A stretch of 64,000 nucleotides of DNA from Jackrogersella multiformis (taxonomy: Eukaryota; Ascomycota; Sordariomycetes; Xylariales; Hypoxylaceae), in assembly GCA_902806575.1 (NCBI GenBank), contig CADCXD010000004.1:3596001-3660000 (forward strand), read 5' to 3'. The notes beneath the pieces are model-generated. The model was not told the DNA's origin, ran no database searches, and worked only from the letters and a program-made list of their open reading frames with translations. Positions 9,555 through 22,353 of the stretch are shown one piece after another. A program made the translations under genes and the position numbers. Position 1 is the first letter of the stretch. Each line of letters opens with the position of its first letter.

Positions 9555-10920
9555 TGTGCTCGGAGAGTTAAAAGAAAAGCGATATTAGAATAATGGTATA
9601 GGGAAAGAATCGTATGCGTATTGTTTGACGAGAACAGGTCCCAGATATACACCTCGAGGTTATGAGGAGAGGGCGCAATGTTCAAAAATTCCGTACTTTG
9701 CATGAGAGTCCACAATCGATTTACATGGCGAGGTACCTGTAGGTTTTTTTTTCTTTGATAAAAAAACTATGGGACTTATCGCTAGGCTTTCAGCTATGAT
9801 AGGCCCTTGGTATTTCCGTTGCCGAAATGTGCATGGACCACCTTCTATGTATCTATGTACCTATGAAGTATGTACAAAGGTACACGGGCAGCACGAGGAA
9901 TCACTGGAAGTGGGTCTTATCTAGACTCCTAGGCGTTTGTGACAGGTGACAGCTCCACATAACCAGCTGATAGGTAATCTTGAAGGTAATCTTGAGAGTT
10001 AACACAGTGTAAATACTACGTATCCTTCATTTAGTACTGTTCTCTACCTAGTTCAAAGCCCCGGTGCCCTTTTTGGATTGAATGGGCCTTGAATGTAAAA
10101 TTTCTCCTCCACCGCAACTTTTTCTATTCAGGCCAACTCGATCGTTCTGCTTGTGCTGTTTTTCAAATGACACGGTTCCGAGAGCTCGACTCTCCCTTAG
10201 ACAAAGCGACTTTTTAGTCTAGGGTTTATGCTATATCTATCTCATGCTCAATATTTTAATATTTCAATATTTCATCGCATTTCTTCAGCCAGCGCAGAAT
10301 TGTATCCTCGATGTGGACAAGGAGAATCTTTTGCAACGACGTTCTAACATCAAATCCCTCTTTGGATCATGTGATGATGCACCTGGGCCACAGTGGCCAA
10401 AACGGAACATCCGAATTTCCCCTTGATGAGTCAACAATGAAGGAGCCATTCATTGCCGCACACCCGGGTACGAAAATCGGTCAGAAAGAGACCATCGGTG
10501 GCTTCCATCATTTCAAACGAGCAGGGGTATCAAAGCACTACGCGTCACGATTGGGCGGTGTTCGGGACAGTCATCATTGCGCTCAAACTCTGATTGGCTG
10601 TCTCTATCTAGCTCGTCAAACAATATTTCTTGTGTGAAAATCTTCGAGCACTGAATTATTGTCTGTCGGCTTGTTCTTTCTATCAACAAAACCATCAAAT
10701 CCTCTCAAATCCTCCCAGCACTGCCGTGGGAATAAATTACATCCCATCTCAATCGATTCCGGCCGAACTCTTGAAGAGATAAATGATAGAATGCGAAACA
10801 TGACAAGCTGTGGCCTAGATGCAAGTCTGCCTGCTAGTCCGTTCATCAATTCAGCTGCGGTAGGTAACCATTCTGTCCCCGATTCATCTACAGGTCCTAT
10901 ACACAACCTATACACAACCT

Positions 10921-11000
10921 ACCCTTAGGTACACACAAGTATACACACAAGTATACCTACCTAGGTACCTACACTACACTACACTAGGTACACAACCTAC
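10921..11000. repeat. CCTAGGTA / ACACTAC simple repeats
   Basis: Interleaved ACCTACCTAGGTACC, ACACAAGTATAC and ACTACACTACACTA units lie upstream of the bromodomain gene. Confidence 0.85.
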
Positions 11001-11279
11001 CCACAGCTATGCACAGCTATGCACGGCTATGCACACACAATATGGTCTACTTGGACAATCTTGGGAAGTGTGTGCCCTGATCCATGTCTCAAATAGCCCC
11101 ACATATCGATATCTCGATAGCGTGATTTGCCATTGGACCCTTTGTTACGATTACGGTGGGTGTATGCCTATTGTGATCCTTGTCGTAATTCCCCAGTTAT
11201 GGCGAACCGTGATTTCGCAGCCCGGGAAAGCGCGTTCTACAAATAGGAAAGTGGCCCCAAACCAGAAATTTTCGCGACG

Positions 11280-13251
11280 AGAGGAAAAAAAAAGTGCTCT
11301 GATCCTGAAATATTTTTTTACAACCCTTCCTCCTATTTCTACATTTCTGCCCAACCCCAACCCCCCCTCTCCAATATTTCCGATCACCGACACCGCCTCG
11401 CATCTTGAGAAATTGATTTCCTACCTCACCACCACCACCGCCGCACGCGCACCACGCGACAAAAAGTACCGAGGTACCTTTTTATTTTTTTATTATTCCC
11501 TCTCTTACTAAAAATTTGTCTTGCCTTGCCTTGCCTTATTTTTCCAATACGTGTAAGCTGATCATCGATTCGCTATTTAATATTTTAAGTTTTTATTCAT
11601 TCCCATCCTTCCCCCAAAGAGGTAGTAGTATCGAGTAAACATCGCGAGTACCGCCGCTTTGACCACTCATACCTACACTACTACCACTACTGCATTTACA
11701 CCATTGCATTGCGATCGTGCCTTATCGCCTCGTCGTGAGTCTCGTCGTCGCTAGTGGCAGCAGTACCAAATTACACATCGTCTTGCCGTCCGTTTGGTCT
11801 GATTCAGTTCAACGCACCATACGACCCTGACTTTTCCTCCCATTGTAAGGATTCAATCCGCAAACGCGTTTCAACTTGCACAATACACCATCATTTCTCG
11901 TTACCATTCACCACCTGTTCTTGTCATCTCACCCCAGATATCTTGAGTCCCGTCGTCTCGTCGTCATATTGGTGTGAAGGCTTGACGCTTGACGCGAAGT
12001 CGGCGCGTCTTTCATCAGCTCATATTCGGTGGTAAGTCAATCAAAGATCCCTTGTTTTTTTCGTCACTTATTCGCCTCTTCCCATACCACCTCACCCACT
12101 CCCCCTAATATCATCCGCCTTGTCCTTGGAAATGAGAGAACAAAGCTGTCTCGTTTTCCCTACTGGCCACGGACACACGGCGACTGTATGTCGTTTCTTG
12201 CGGCTCTTGCGGCGCTCTCGGTCAATGCGTCTTTCGATAAGCAACTCTATGCCCCAGGAGAGTGATGGTTAAGCTCCCGGTCATCTACTCCAATAGTGGT
12301 TTTGAATCATAGGTACGAACATAAGATGCGTTGCTATTAGCTGTTGCGATACTTCCGCCTTTTCGCTGGCGCGATCGGGTCATGCTAATAGCTATCGCAT
12401 CTAAAGTTCCATAGAACAAGCCGACAGGTGTTTATCTCGAAGCTTAACGCCGACTGAGAATATCCTTAGGATTGTCCGAGACTCATCAGAGTACCGGGGA
12501 CTGCATAAGAACAACATGCCTTCCCGAAAATACCAATACTTTATTGTTCCTTGCGATCCAGACCCGAATCCCCTGTGTTATCTTGCCTCTAGCCTCCAGT
12601 CTCCAGTCTCCAGCCTCCTTCCTATTTCCTATTGTATTGGCCAACCACCTCTCCACATATTCATCTCTCCACCTCTCCACTACCCTCCTAAACAGTCGTC
12701 GCATTCCACAAGGCTGGACCGAGCAGCACAACACAGCGGCGCAAAGCAAGCAGAGCACTTCCCTATGTCGCAAATCATGGGTTTACTCATATTTGTTTTA
12801 TATTTCATTTTTTACGCCTCTTCCAGTCCCGATTGATTGTATTCGCTCGTCACGGCGGCCAGCTGGGCATATTTTGTGGTTCCTACAGACATAGAATCGC
12901 ATTCGTTACTAACTAGAATTTCTAGTAACTGCGACTTGTGCGCTGACAATCTCAGAAGGCAAGTGGTTTCGACGCTTGTCTAAGCTCAATCGCATCACTT
13001 TCCATAACCCCCGTCATTCAACACTGCATCTGCATGATCAATACGACGCCACCCATTATTGTTTGCACTGTTTATCATCACTAGCATCACACTAACTACC
13101 TAGTTATATATACCTCTTTCTTATTTATCTAACAAAATACTTTCTATTAGGCTTCATCTCCCGAGTTCATGACACTGACTTTGTCTTATCCTATCCCGAT
13201 ACGCCTATTTTCAACCTGATCTGGTTGCAATTCCGTCGTCTGGGCAAGTGG
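11280..13251 (+). promoter_or_regulatory. Putative long intron-containing 5' leader of the bromodomain gene
   Basis: The CT-rich plus-strand tract leads into the bromodomain gene. A GTAAGT donor at 12032 and a pyrimidine-rich acceptor (TTTCTATTAG ending at 13150, with an ATCTAAC branch-like site just upstream) would define a leader intron of about 1.1 kb; shorter alternatives cannot be excluded. After 13150 a 16-codon upstream frame opens with ATG at 13169 and stops at 13217-13219, ahead of the main ATG at 13252. This is inference from sequence signals only. Confidence 0.35.
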
Positions 13252-16164
13252 ATGGCAATCATGGCAACCGAGGAGCCTCAAACACTACAGGTGGCCCAGA
13301 AGGTCGCAAATTCAGTACCAGACAAAGAAACAGCTGTCGAGGAGCCGAGCGTACTTGTGGTTAATGGGTATGGGCGCACGTTTCTTTATCTTCGAAGTTG
13401 CTAAACTTAACTAAAACATTGATTTCGACAGGACTTCTACCTCGGATGAAGACAAATCCAAGTCTGAAAACCCCGCCATTAATGGAAAGGTGGAATCGAC
13501 AAACTCAAACGCAGATGATTCGCTGAACCAGAAGGCCTTTGCTGCCAATAGTAGTCTTCCGGAGCCAACATCAATTAACTCCATTCCACCTCCAACCTCC
13601 AATGACACCGACATGCCCGATGTTAATGGGACATCAGCTTTGGATACTTTGTTAGAATCAACAACTAAGCCAGACGAAGAGAACATACCAGATTCTGCAG
13701 CATCCACGAAAGTTCATGATGCGGAGCAGAATTCCGCAAGCGAAGGAACGGTACCAAATGACGCAGCCGTCGAACCTCCGGTAGATGCAATGGACGTGGA
13801 CACTGCTGCAGAAAAAGTCGATGCAGGATCTAGTGCTGAGCAAGGAAATGATGCGCCTAATACCAACGATGCGCCAGCACCTGCAGCATCCCAAGATCTA
13901 AGCCAGTCATCGGCCGGCCTTGCTAAGCTGGACATTAAGAGCACTCAGCCTGATGCAGCGGCCTCTCAACTGGACACCCCTATGACCGATCAACCCTCGT
14001 CCGCCGTTAAAATTTCAAGGGAACGTGAGGAGGATGGTATCGAAGAGCGGGCGGCGAAGCGAGCGAAGACCGAGGAAGACCCAAGTGAACCTACAGCAGA
14101 TTCATTGGTCGTCGCAAATCCCTTGCCATCTGACTCAGCAGCAAATGAATCGGTGGATCAGACTCCGGATGAACAGATTATAACGCCCTTTCAGAATAGA
14201 CAAATCAGACAAGTTCTAGCAGGCGTGAAGAAGACAAAGAACGGCCTTAATTTCAGACAGGCTGTGGAGAGACTATGGCCCGCTTTATGGGAGGATTACA
14301 AGGTCAAGATCGAGAATCCTGTGGATATTTCTCTATTCGAGGCAAAGTTGCGAGAAGACAAGTATGCTAACTACGGAGCACTCAAAGCTGACGTTCGATT
14401 ATTGCATCAGAATTCGGTCACATTCAATGGTGAATCGAATGGAATCACTGTGGCTGCAGGCATAGTTAGAGATCAGATAATTACACGTCTGCCAGAAATC
14501 TCCAAGTTGGAGGAACCGGCGAAGCCTGAGAAGGGCAAAGCACATCCTACCCGACATACAGAACCTCGAGCAGCGACTCAGCCTCGTCGACAGTCCCAGT
14601 CACAGCCGCGCGCGCAGGCAGCGAGTCCAAAGCCCAGGCGTACACCTCCGGCGCAAGCTGCGCAATCGATAGCTACTTCATCTTCGGCTCCAGCCTTTGC
14701 GATCCCACCGAATGGTATCCCCCAGATCCGTCGCGATTCCACGCGGGAGGATAGTGACAGACCGAAGCGGCCCATACACCCACCGAAGAATCGCGACCTT
14801 GACTACGCTTCAGCAAACCGCAAAAAGTTGGAACCTGAGCAGCGTTTCTTCGAGGTCGCCTTAGACGAGGTCAAGAAACCCAAGCACTATGCGCTGAACC
14901 AGTGGTTCCTCACTCCTGTCGATCCTGTAGCCCTAAATATCCCGACCTACTTCAGTGTTGTCAAGAAGCCAATGGACCTCACTACCATGACGCAGAAAAA
15001 CCATGCGGGCGAGTACAAGAATGTCAAGGACATAGAGAAGGACATGAAATTGATTGTCCATAATGCTGAGCTTTTCAACGGTCAGAATCATGATGTAACA
15101 GCATTAGCAAGACGCCTTGAAGACCTTTTCAAGGCTGAGCTGGCGAAGAGAGAGACGTGGATGAACCGACATCACCCTCCGGAAACCCCGTCTCTAGCCA
15201 ATGCGCCTGCGCCTAGTCCCGAACGAAACACCCACGACTCCGAAGAAGAGAGCGAGGCCGATGGTGGCGACGAAAGCAAAGAGGCCTTCCGTACCCTCCA
15301 GGCTCGACTAGATGAGGAGCAAGACAAGCTCAATACTCTCCTTGGATCGAAGAAGCCGGATCTGACTATGATTGAAGTCCAGCAGCAGATGGTTTCGATG
15401 CTCCAAAGGAAGCTAGTCGAGGAGAGAACTAAGATTCACAGCGAGGAGAAGAAACCGAAGCCTAAGAAGAAGACGACAAAGACCAAACCAAAGGCTGGAG
15501 GTAGCAGCTCAGCAGCCACGGGCAATAAGAAAGCAGTGACTGGAAGCGCCACATCCAAAAAGGCCTCCGGAAACAATAGCCATAAGAAGGCAGCTCCGAA
15601 GAGCCGCCCGGTCGGGCAGCTGGAAAAGGCAGTGATCGCTGAAGGCATCAACGAGCTTGATGGCAATACCTTGACTAGAGCTGTTGAGATCATTAAGAGA
15701 GATACTGGTCAGAACGTAAGTCGTCGGATATATTCCTCCTCGTACTCATGGTGGAAAGTTTCCACCCTAGTCCGAAGCTAAGGCTAATCTGGTTGTAGGA
15801 GAACGACGACGGTGAGATGGAATTGGACATAGATGCTCTATCCATGGATGCCCTGCGAAAACTCTATGACCTGATCAACAAAGCAAACCCAGGCATTCGT
15901 CATTCGCTCGAGAGGAAGCCGGAATTCAGTCGTCCGGCTACAACAGCAGCCGAACCAAAATCAAAATCCGGCGCGCCTTCCAAGGCAAAGAAGAATAAAC
16001 CAATGAACAAGCACGAGCAGGAGAGAAAAATTGAGCAGCTCCGTGAACTCAAAGCTCAACTCCAGCGCAACGGCAGTGGAAGTCAAGAACCCCTACCTGG
16101 CGAAGTTGAGGATAACCAACCCGGAGATACGAGCGAGGAAGAGAGTGATTCGGAAGAAGAATAG
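13252..16164 (+). CDS. BDF1: BET-family double-bromodomain protein (Bdf1 type)
   Basis: Three exons, 13252-13367, 13432-15715 and 15799-16164 (introns of 64 and 83 nt), encode about 921 aa. A second in-frame ATG lies at 13261. An acidic, Ser/Pro-rich N-terminus of about 290 residues holds a basic AAKRAK patch. Bromodomain 1 spans about residues 293-388 and is divergent in the ZA region, but keeps the acetyl-lysine-contacting Asn-type segment (HQNSVTFNG). Bromodomain 2 (about 508-608) is canonical: WFLTPVDPVALNIPTYF, KKPMDL and HNAELFNG. The NET domain (about 764-831) spans the last intron: VGQLEKAVIAEGINEL then MDALRKLYDLINKANP. The end is acidic. BET proteins bind acetylated histone H4 and recruit TFIID and the transcription machinery in the nucleus. 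The long 5' leader with an upstream short frame suggests post-transcriptional control (inference). Confidence 0.94.
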
Positions 16165-17902
16165 AAGGATGAAAACTCCAATTATTCTCGGCACGCTTCG
16201 ACCCTGACACATCTGTGCTGGGATGTCGTTCCGACTGTACCCCCGATGAGCCTGATTTGGGTGGCCTAGCCCACCACCGGAGAGATGGTATGTCCATCAA
16301 GAAAAGTTCTCAGAAACTCGTACTGCAAGAGTAAATTTCTCCTCTGCTTGCTAGGCCACTTAGTGGATTCCCACATGTGGATTTCCAGTCCAATCATCAC
16401 TAGCTAGGTTGCTCGCGGGCAAGGCAGCATTGAGTGAGTCGAGGCGGAGGAAGTAGGACCTCATGCAGAAAGTCAGTTAGCACGTTTGGTGCTGGTGTGC
16501 TACTGTTGCCACCCTATGTTGCTGGAAAGATCATAATTCGATGAATTGACGTGCCATTCAAATATTGCGGTGACGTCTTGCTTGTTTTTCGTACATGCTC
16601 GGTCGGTTTAGCAAGTAATTGATTGACCTTGTGAATTTCATTCGCCTCGATCATCTAGTAATGTTAACTTTTGGTCCGTGGTCTATCTCACGATCACCCA
16701 TACTTATTCACGTTGTCCGAGATTTGGCGTAGTTGTCGGTCGCAATATTTTAATGCGATAGGCTCGTAGCGTTGTCAAACAAGTGCCCGTGTTTAGAAGA
16801 CTTGGGCGAGGATAGACGTATGCGATCTGACACAGTTGATGGTTTGACAGTCTCATCGTAAGTTAGAAAAAGGTCACGAAGACCTAAGGGCTCCGACTAT
16901 TACTAGGTAAGAAATCAAGTTTGGTAGCCGGGTGCTTATCCGGTCAGAGTTGTTTACGTTGGAGGAGATGCGTGTCAACTATACCTTAGGTACCTAGGTA
17001 GGTATGTGTTCGTCTGAATTACCACAACACTTACCAGGTGACACTTTGTTAATGGATCGGTAGAGGCGCTAGCGTCTACGAGGCTGAAGTCGCCTCGATC
17101 TAGATATTATAGTTGGGTGGCACCATGGACGCAAAGTCAAGCTTGACCCAGCGCCTCTGACAAGTCGGTTTGAAACTTGAACTGGACTGACTTGGCCGAA
17201 CTGACCAGTTCGTTACCTAGTGTTTGGTTTAACTGATCAACCCAGGTAAGTAAGTGCCTATAGCTTCTTATATCGAACTGATTACAAGTCAGTCAAAGTG
17301 AGGTTATTTAGACCCATATATATACCCGTCTTCCCGTAATATACAAAGTACCTAAGTACCTGCCTTTTATCAAATAGTAATTTCAGCGTTTGCAGACATA
17401 CATATCATCAGTTTAGTTCAGAAAAACAAAACGCCACCAGTCAGTCAGTTTAGTTTAGTTAACTGAACTGTCGGAGACACCTGGTCTGAACTAGGTAGCT
17501 AGGTTGAGTTAGGGGCATAAAGGGCGCCGAACTACATAGGTGATATATCGGAACTTAAAACCACAGACTTCGATATATATAGGTATATATAGCGAAGGGG
17601 ACAGAGCCCTGCCGCGTTCAGTCCGCACCAACCCAACTCAGACCAACAACATTCATCGATCGCCAAGTTTGCTGACGTGGTATCTTGACTACCATCTCGA
17701 CTATCTTATATACATACATACATACACAGAACACCCCGAGCATATAAAGCAATGCCTCCGTCACTTCATCTCGCCTACCCTCGCACGCCAACGCCATCCA
17801 GGATCGGCGCTGCTTTCCAGACTGTAAGGGCGGACTTCAGAGCCGCAGCGAACCAAGACGTACCTCACTACTACCTCGTCCTCACGTCAGTCACGGGCGA
17901 AT
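16165..17902. other. Gene-free intergenic region
   Basis: This 1.7 kb holds the 3' flank of BDF1 and the promoter of the small secreted protein. CCTAGGTAGG-type motifs occur at about 16984-17005 and 17495. The stretch 17150-17480 has many AACTGA/TCAGTT words in both orientations. An ATG at 17752 opens a 99-codon frame overlapping the next gene's start in another phase. It has no domain, and I treat it as untranslated or an upstream frame. Confidence 0.5.
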
Positions 17903-18488
17903 ATGTACTATTCAGAACGCAGGCGCGCGAAGCCGTCCAGACGGCTCCTCGCTGCCGCCGTCCTGCTCACTGCTGGTGCACTAATCCAGGCTGCCCCCTA
18001 CGCTTCCGCAGGTCGCGAGGTGTACGCCGGATCCGAGTCCTCATACACTGAGGCCGAGGGCGGCAGCACCGGCAACGACACGGCCTCGGGCGGCCTCCCG
18101 TTCCTCGCGCACATCAAGTGCAAGCAGAATTTCTTCCACGACGACGCGCACCTGACGATGCCGCAGAAGTTCAGCATGCTGCAATGCTACCAGGACATGT
18201 GGTCGAGTACGTACCACCGCGCCCGCGCAGCAGATAAGCGTGCGAATAAATACCTAGCCGAGCCGCAGCACTAACACCTCTCTCGCAGCAGACTGGCTGG
18301 GCCGCATGACGCAGTGCGCGGGGACGCCCAAGTACTTCCAGTCGTGGGGCCACCACTGGAAGAGCGCGGCGGACTGCAAGAACGCGTGCAAGGAGTGCTT
18401 CACGGACGCCGTCTTCGACGGCGCCGCCAGCCTGCGCTGCTCCAAGTACGAGGGCATCTCCGCTAGGTGCCATTTCACGTACCAATGA
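17903..18488 (+). CDS. Small cysteine-rich secreted protein
   Basis: Two exons, 17903-18206 and 18289-18488 (82-nt intron, GTACGT donor), encode 167 aa. After a basic N-terminus the segment LLAAAVLLTAGALIQAAP is a signal-peptide core. The mature protein has eight cysteines: IKCK and LQCY in exon 1, and QCAG, DCKN, ACKE, ECFT, RCSK and RCHF in exon 2. An even number and close spacing suggest disulfide bonding. It also has many aromatic and His residues. It matches no family I recognise, and size and content are those of a candidate effector or secreted antimicrobial or adhesive protein. The acceptor is a CAGCAG tandem; both choices stay in frame and differ by Thr-Asp versus Asn. The gene is GC-rich relative to its flanks. 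Confidence 0.8.
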
Positions 18489-19327
18489 CGGGGTTGCCTA
18501 GACTTCCTAGCTGCTGGTTTTTGGACTTTTCGAGCTCGTTATTTCTTTGTGTCTGGCTGGTAGGGAGGGTAGGGTAAGGGAGATGTTGAGGATATTGTAT
18601 TGTGGGGCATTGTGGCCTTGGCAGTGAAAGAATAGGGGGGAGGGGGTGAGATTGGACTTTTGTTGATGGGATGGGGGTTTTTTTTGGCTATTTTTTAGCT
18701 ATGATTCTTTGGTTTCTCGATCATGTAATGGTATGCAGAATTTCATGTATAATATCATTAATAGTGAAGTTATTCCAATAGTTACCTACCTACTATTGAA
18801 ACTTCTCTTGCCATTGCGCCGTGAGGTGGCATGTTCGTTAATCTTTGCCCCTATGCGTTATCTCCGTACATCCGGCAGTCTTGATTTATCGAAGTAACCT
18901 TGTAAGTTCATCAGATGACAACCTGTCAGATTTTAAACCGGAACTAACTTCGTATTTCTTCTAAGCAGTCTTTGAGAAGCTTGTCTCGTAGCTCGTACGG
19001 TGAGCTAACTCTCCCAATAGCACGGGCTAGGGATATGACGTGCAGAAACATCTTCTCATGCCAATAACCAGATGACGATGCTTATTTCGCAATAGCTCTT
19101 GGTGAAAATTTAAGCGTTGATCTATGGGAGTCGGGACGAAGAATGTAGTACACGGCTATGATTTCCTCATAGCATGTTCCGTTATATATGCCGTATTTTA
19201 GTGTGTAAACGACAGGAATTATGTCCATATATCGAGGGGAAATAATAGAGTTTGAGATACCGTCGTTGAACTGGTACGCGGCGGTGCTAAATTTTAACAT
19301 ATACTTAGATCAGATCGGCAGCTCGTG
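18489..19327. other. Convergent intergenic region
   Basis: This lies between the 3' ends of the small secreted protein (plus) and the Zn2Cys6 regulator (minus). G-rich runs occur at 18630-18680. No gene seen. Confidence 0.6.
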
Positions 19328-21905
19328 TCAGAAAAATGGTGACTCCTGTGAAGTTTCATCGAAGATCCAATTTATTGGCTCTGCATCGGTGAAATCGAGA
19401 AAGGCGTCTGACATCTAACAGAACTCTTAGCGACGAGCAGGTTCACGGTGATGGTAATGTGCTTACTGAGAAGTCCCAATCTCCCAATGGTTGAGATTGC
19501 GTAGTTGAAGGTGTTTGGTTAAACCCCTCGGTAACACCATCAGTCTGGTACTGTATGATCATTTCTTCTAGTGCCGGTATGCATCTTTCTTCCGCTTCCT
19601 CTGTAACCTTCAGGAGAAAGTGGGCGAGCTCCTCTTTTGGAAGACCTCGCATGGATCCTTCAATATGTGCAGCAAGTATGCATGCGAGGAAATAGCCCTT
19701 GATGCTGGTCTCGCCGGCCAGAATACATTTCCAAGACCAATCTTTCGCCTCCTCCAGGACTGTCAAAAGATCTTGTCGTATAAGCCTAGGCTCCAACGTC
19801 TCGTCTTCTCGGAACTGAGCTATCAGTTCCATTGCTACGAGAACGCTAGCCTGTAAGCTAATGATGCGAAAAAATCCCGAGGCACAGACTGCGAGTCGCG
19901 CCAAGTTTTGCCGGTCTGAAAAAGCCGCACCATGAGATGCCTCAAATCCCGCGATAGTGGATGACTGATACACTGAACGCCAGATTTTAAGTGAAGTCTC
20001 GATGATTACTTTCCTAGAAAACGCATAGGCTGCCTCTCGCAGACCGGGACTAAAATATGGATTATGGAGGGATAAGATATAGCGGTTCATGATGAGGCTC
20101 ACCACATCCACTTCAAATTCGGACGGTCGTGGCCCGGTGCCAGATCTGTATCTCCGCAGAAGTTGAAATACGGATTTATATACCCCCCTTATTTCCGCAT
20201 CGTACCGCAGTGTCTCCCCGTACGTACCATGAGAGCTATGGTCATTTAGAAACCTTGCGATTGAAAGGCGAGTCGGCAGCGTCTTCCGAAGGATTATTGC
20301 TATAGAGGTTTGAGTGAAGTCATCTTCCGGCTTTGGAACGGGGTCTTCAGTCGTTATCTGCTCGTCATCAAAGTTTCCGGGGGGCTCGGTATCAAAAATA
20401 TCGCGAGAAATGAATGGGGGACCCCCTGAAGTCAAACTTAGCTGCAGAGATACTTCCATGATCGTGTTCCATAGCCTTCGGCGCATCTCGGCAGCAAAGG
20501 TTGACATCTTCGGGAGGCGGTTGGGGTCTTTCTGTAGGCCCATATACACGGCGGTTCTAAGTAGCGTACCGGCCGAAATCCATACTAAATCTGGACCGAC
20601 GTCGACAAATTCTCGGGAAATTAAGAGAAGGATATTAGTTTGTATATATTGGAGGTTTAGCCTATGTTTAAACCCCGGCTCGGAAATCCAAGTTTGAGCT
20701 TCGTAAACTATAGAAGAGGTAAAATATAAGGTTAGAATATGAGCTAGAACTCATCAACTTGTTGTAAAGGCATGTTGGTTTATAAACGCCGAAGAACACA
20801 GTAATACATACCCCATTTCATGGCTGAAGCTCGTAGCGAAAACCGTTCGTCATATGTGGTAGCTCCAATAGCTAGTACCAACTTCAGTTGAACCAAAAAT
20901 GTTGTATTGGGCTCGGTAGGTGACGCCCAGTGGGCCTCGTAGTCCCTCATGAAGGTGGGGATGTGTAAAATCCGGTAGATAGACTCGGTCGTTCGAAGGT
21001 AGCGGTCGACAAGATCATCAGATAAATCCTTGGGAGGCAAATCTGGCGCTGGGGGTGATGGCCACGGTGGAGCCCGTCCCTCTTTAACTGTTCTTGCTAA
21101 AGACTTAGATTTTTGCATAAGATGGGAGACTCTAGATGTCTCGTCTCGTACGTAAGGCTCAAAATTTGTTATGATATCTCGCACCTAACATGTATTAGAC
21201 ACCCTACTCATTTGAGGATCCTAATTGGATAGAGTAAGAACATACCACCGAAACCCCTGTAATCCAATGACTCTGGCCGAATACTCGGGTCTTATGAGTA
21301 ACACTGCGAGAAATGGCCTGAGGCTGACCAGTCAAATGGTCTTCATGGTGGATGTAAAAAGTCCCACTGATACGTGAGGTGATGGTCTCTATGTTAGAAT
21401 CTGGACTTGGGATAGGTGATCGAGGAGAAGTCCGATTTGCTCTATGTAGCTGTTCTTCGAGCTGCCTAATTTTGCTCCGCAGGGACTCAACTTCTTGAGT
21501 AGACTGTTGACTAACTAAAGTTGAGGGAGTCGTCGAACTTGCACCTTGGGTAGATGATTGGGGCGTGTGATTTGGAACTACAGTTGCAATGGCTGCGCTG
21601 GAGGCACTACTGGATGGCGCTGAGTAGTGAGACTCTCGGTAACCTGCTCCCAGGCTAGGTCCAGCTGGCCGCCGAGGAGCTTGGGAAACGTAGTCTTCAT
21701 AAACACAATTTCCGCTTTTGGACTTCACGCAGTTGCTACAAGGATTTTCCCGGTTGCATCGTACCTTGCGTCTTCTGCAAAGAGTGCATGAACTGTATGT
21801 ATTGGTAACAATCCGCCGGTGTTAGCTCCGAGCACGACCATCGTAAGGGGATTCTGGTTGAACGTACACGGGCGGCCTTCTGCGCCGACGTTCGGGTTCG
21901 GCCAT
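19328..21905 (-). CDS. Zn2Cys6 fungal-specific transcription factor
   Basis: Five exons were reconstructed on the minus strand: 21905-21868, 21792-21246, 21184-20812, 20707-19467 and 19414-19328. Introns are 75, 61, 104 and 52 nt, all with GT...AG ends and matching phases; the product is 761 aa. Residues 15-42 form the binuclear zinc cluster with spacing C-x2-C-x6-C-x5-C-x2-C-x7-C, rich in Arg/Lys between the second and third Cys. A short coiled coil (VESLRSKIRQLEEQLHRAN, about residues 105-130) would give dimerisation. The fungal_trans middle-homology region begins near residue 250 (YRILHIPTFMRDY) and includes AEMRRRLWNTIMEVSLQ and LHNPYF. The last short exon ends in an acidic-aromatic tail (DWDFS, INWIFDE) typical of activation regions. 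Target genes are unknown; the next locus upstream is a dead MFS transporter, so its regulon may have decayed. Confidence 0.9.
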
Positions 21906-22353
21906 AGTTATCTCTTATAAGACTCGGTCCTTTTTCTTCACAAATACGAATAGAATATAAAGGTGAATAAGTTTTATTGTAAAAGTGTAAGCCCTCTGAA
22001 GTACAGAGGAGCTGCGGAATATTACAGTGGGGCCTTCTTCTTCGGCCAGCAATTTCCCGAGGCAATTTCCCGAACCCGACAACCGATGACCGACCCCGAC
22101 TTCCATTAATATGGCTTTATCTCCGATGGACCCATAATATTCCTAACCCTCAGGTAAGCCTACAGTACGGTCTCATTTTTATTACCAACATATGAAATAA
22201 GCCCAGAAAACATAGCAGTCCTTAATTATCAAATAATATGTAGGTATTGATGGATTTTACCAAGTTAATTTTCTTGTTCGCGATGTATTATATTTCACCA
22301 CAGAAAAATATAGCTGAGCGAGGTATTGTGGATCGCTAGTAAGCCCCTATTCT
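21906..22353. other. Divergent intergenic region
   Basis: This is the promoter interval between the Zn2Cys6 regulator (minus) and the decayed transporter (plus). It is AT-rich with no supported gene. Confidence 0.5.

Larger units (their letters stand above)
9555..13251. other. 3.7-kb gene-free region including probable BDF1 promoter and leader
   Basis: No frame here is supported as a protein. Frames such as 10311-10637 and 10659-10928 overlap each other on opposite strands and lack domains. A palindromic tetranucleotide-type cluster lies at 10921-11000. From about 11280 the plus strand becomes strongly pyrimidine-rich, with (TTGCC)n at about 11518-11537. This is typical of fungal transcription-start regions and untranslated leaders. 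Confidence 0.55.

Noticed and set aside
10311..10928. Overlapping frames on both strands between the Utp5-like and bromodomain genes
   Set aside because: They lie on opposite strands, lack domains and have no splice-linked partners.
17752..18051. 99-codon frame starting before the small secreted protein
   Set aside because: It is out of phase with the Cys-rich frame, has no signal peptide or domain, and overlaps the better-supported gene.
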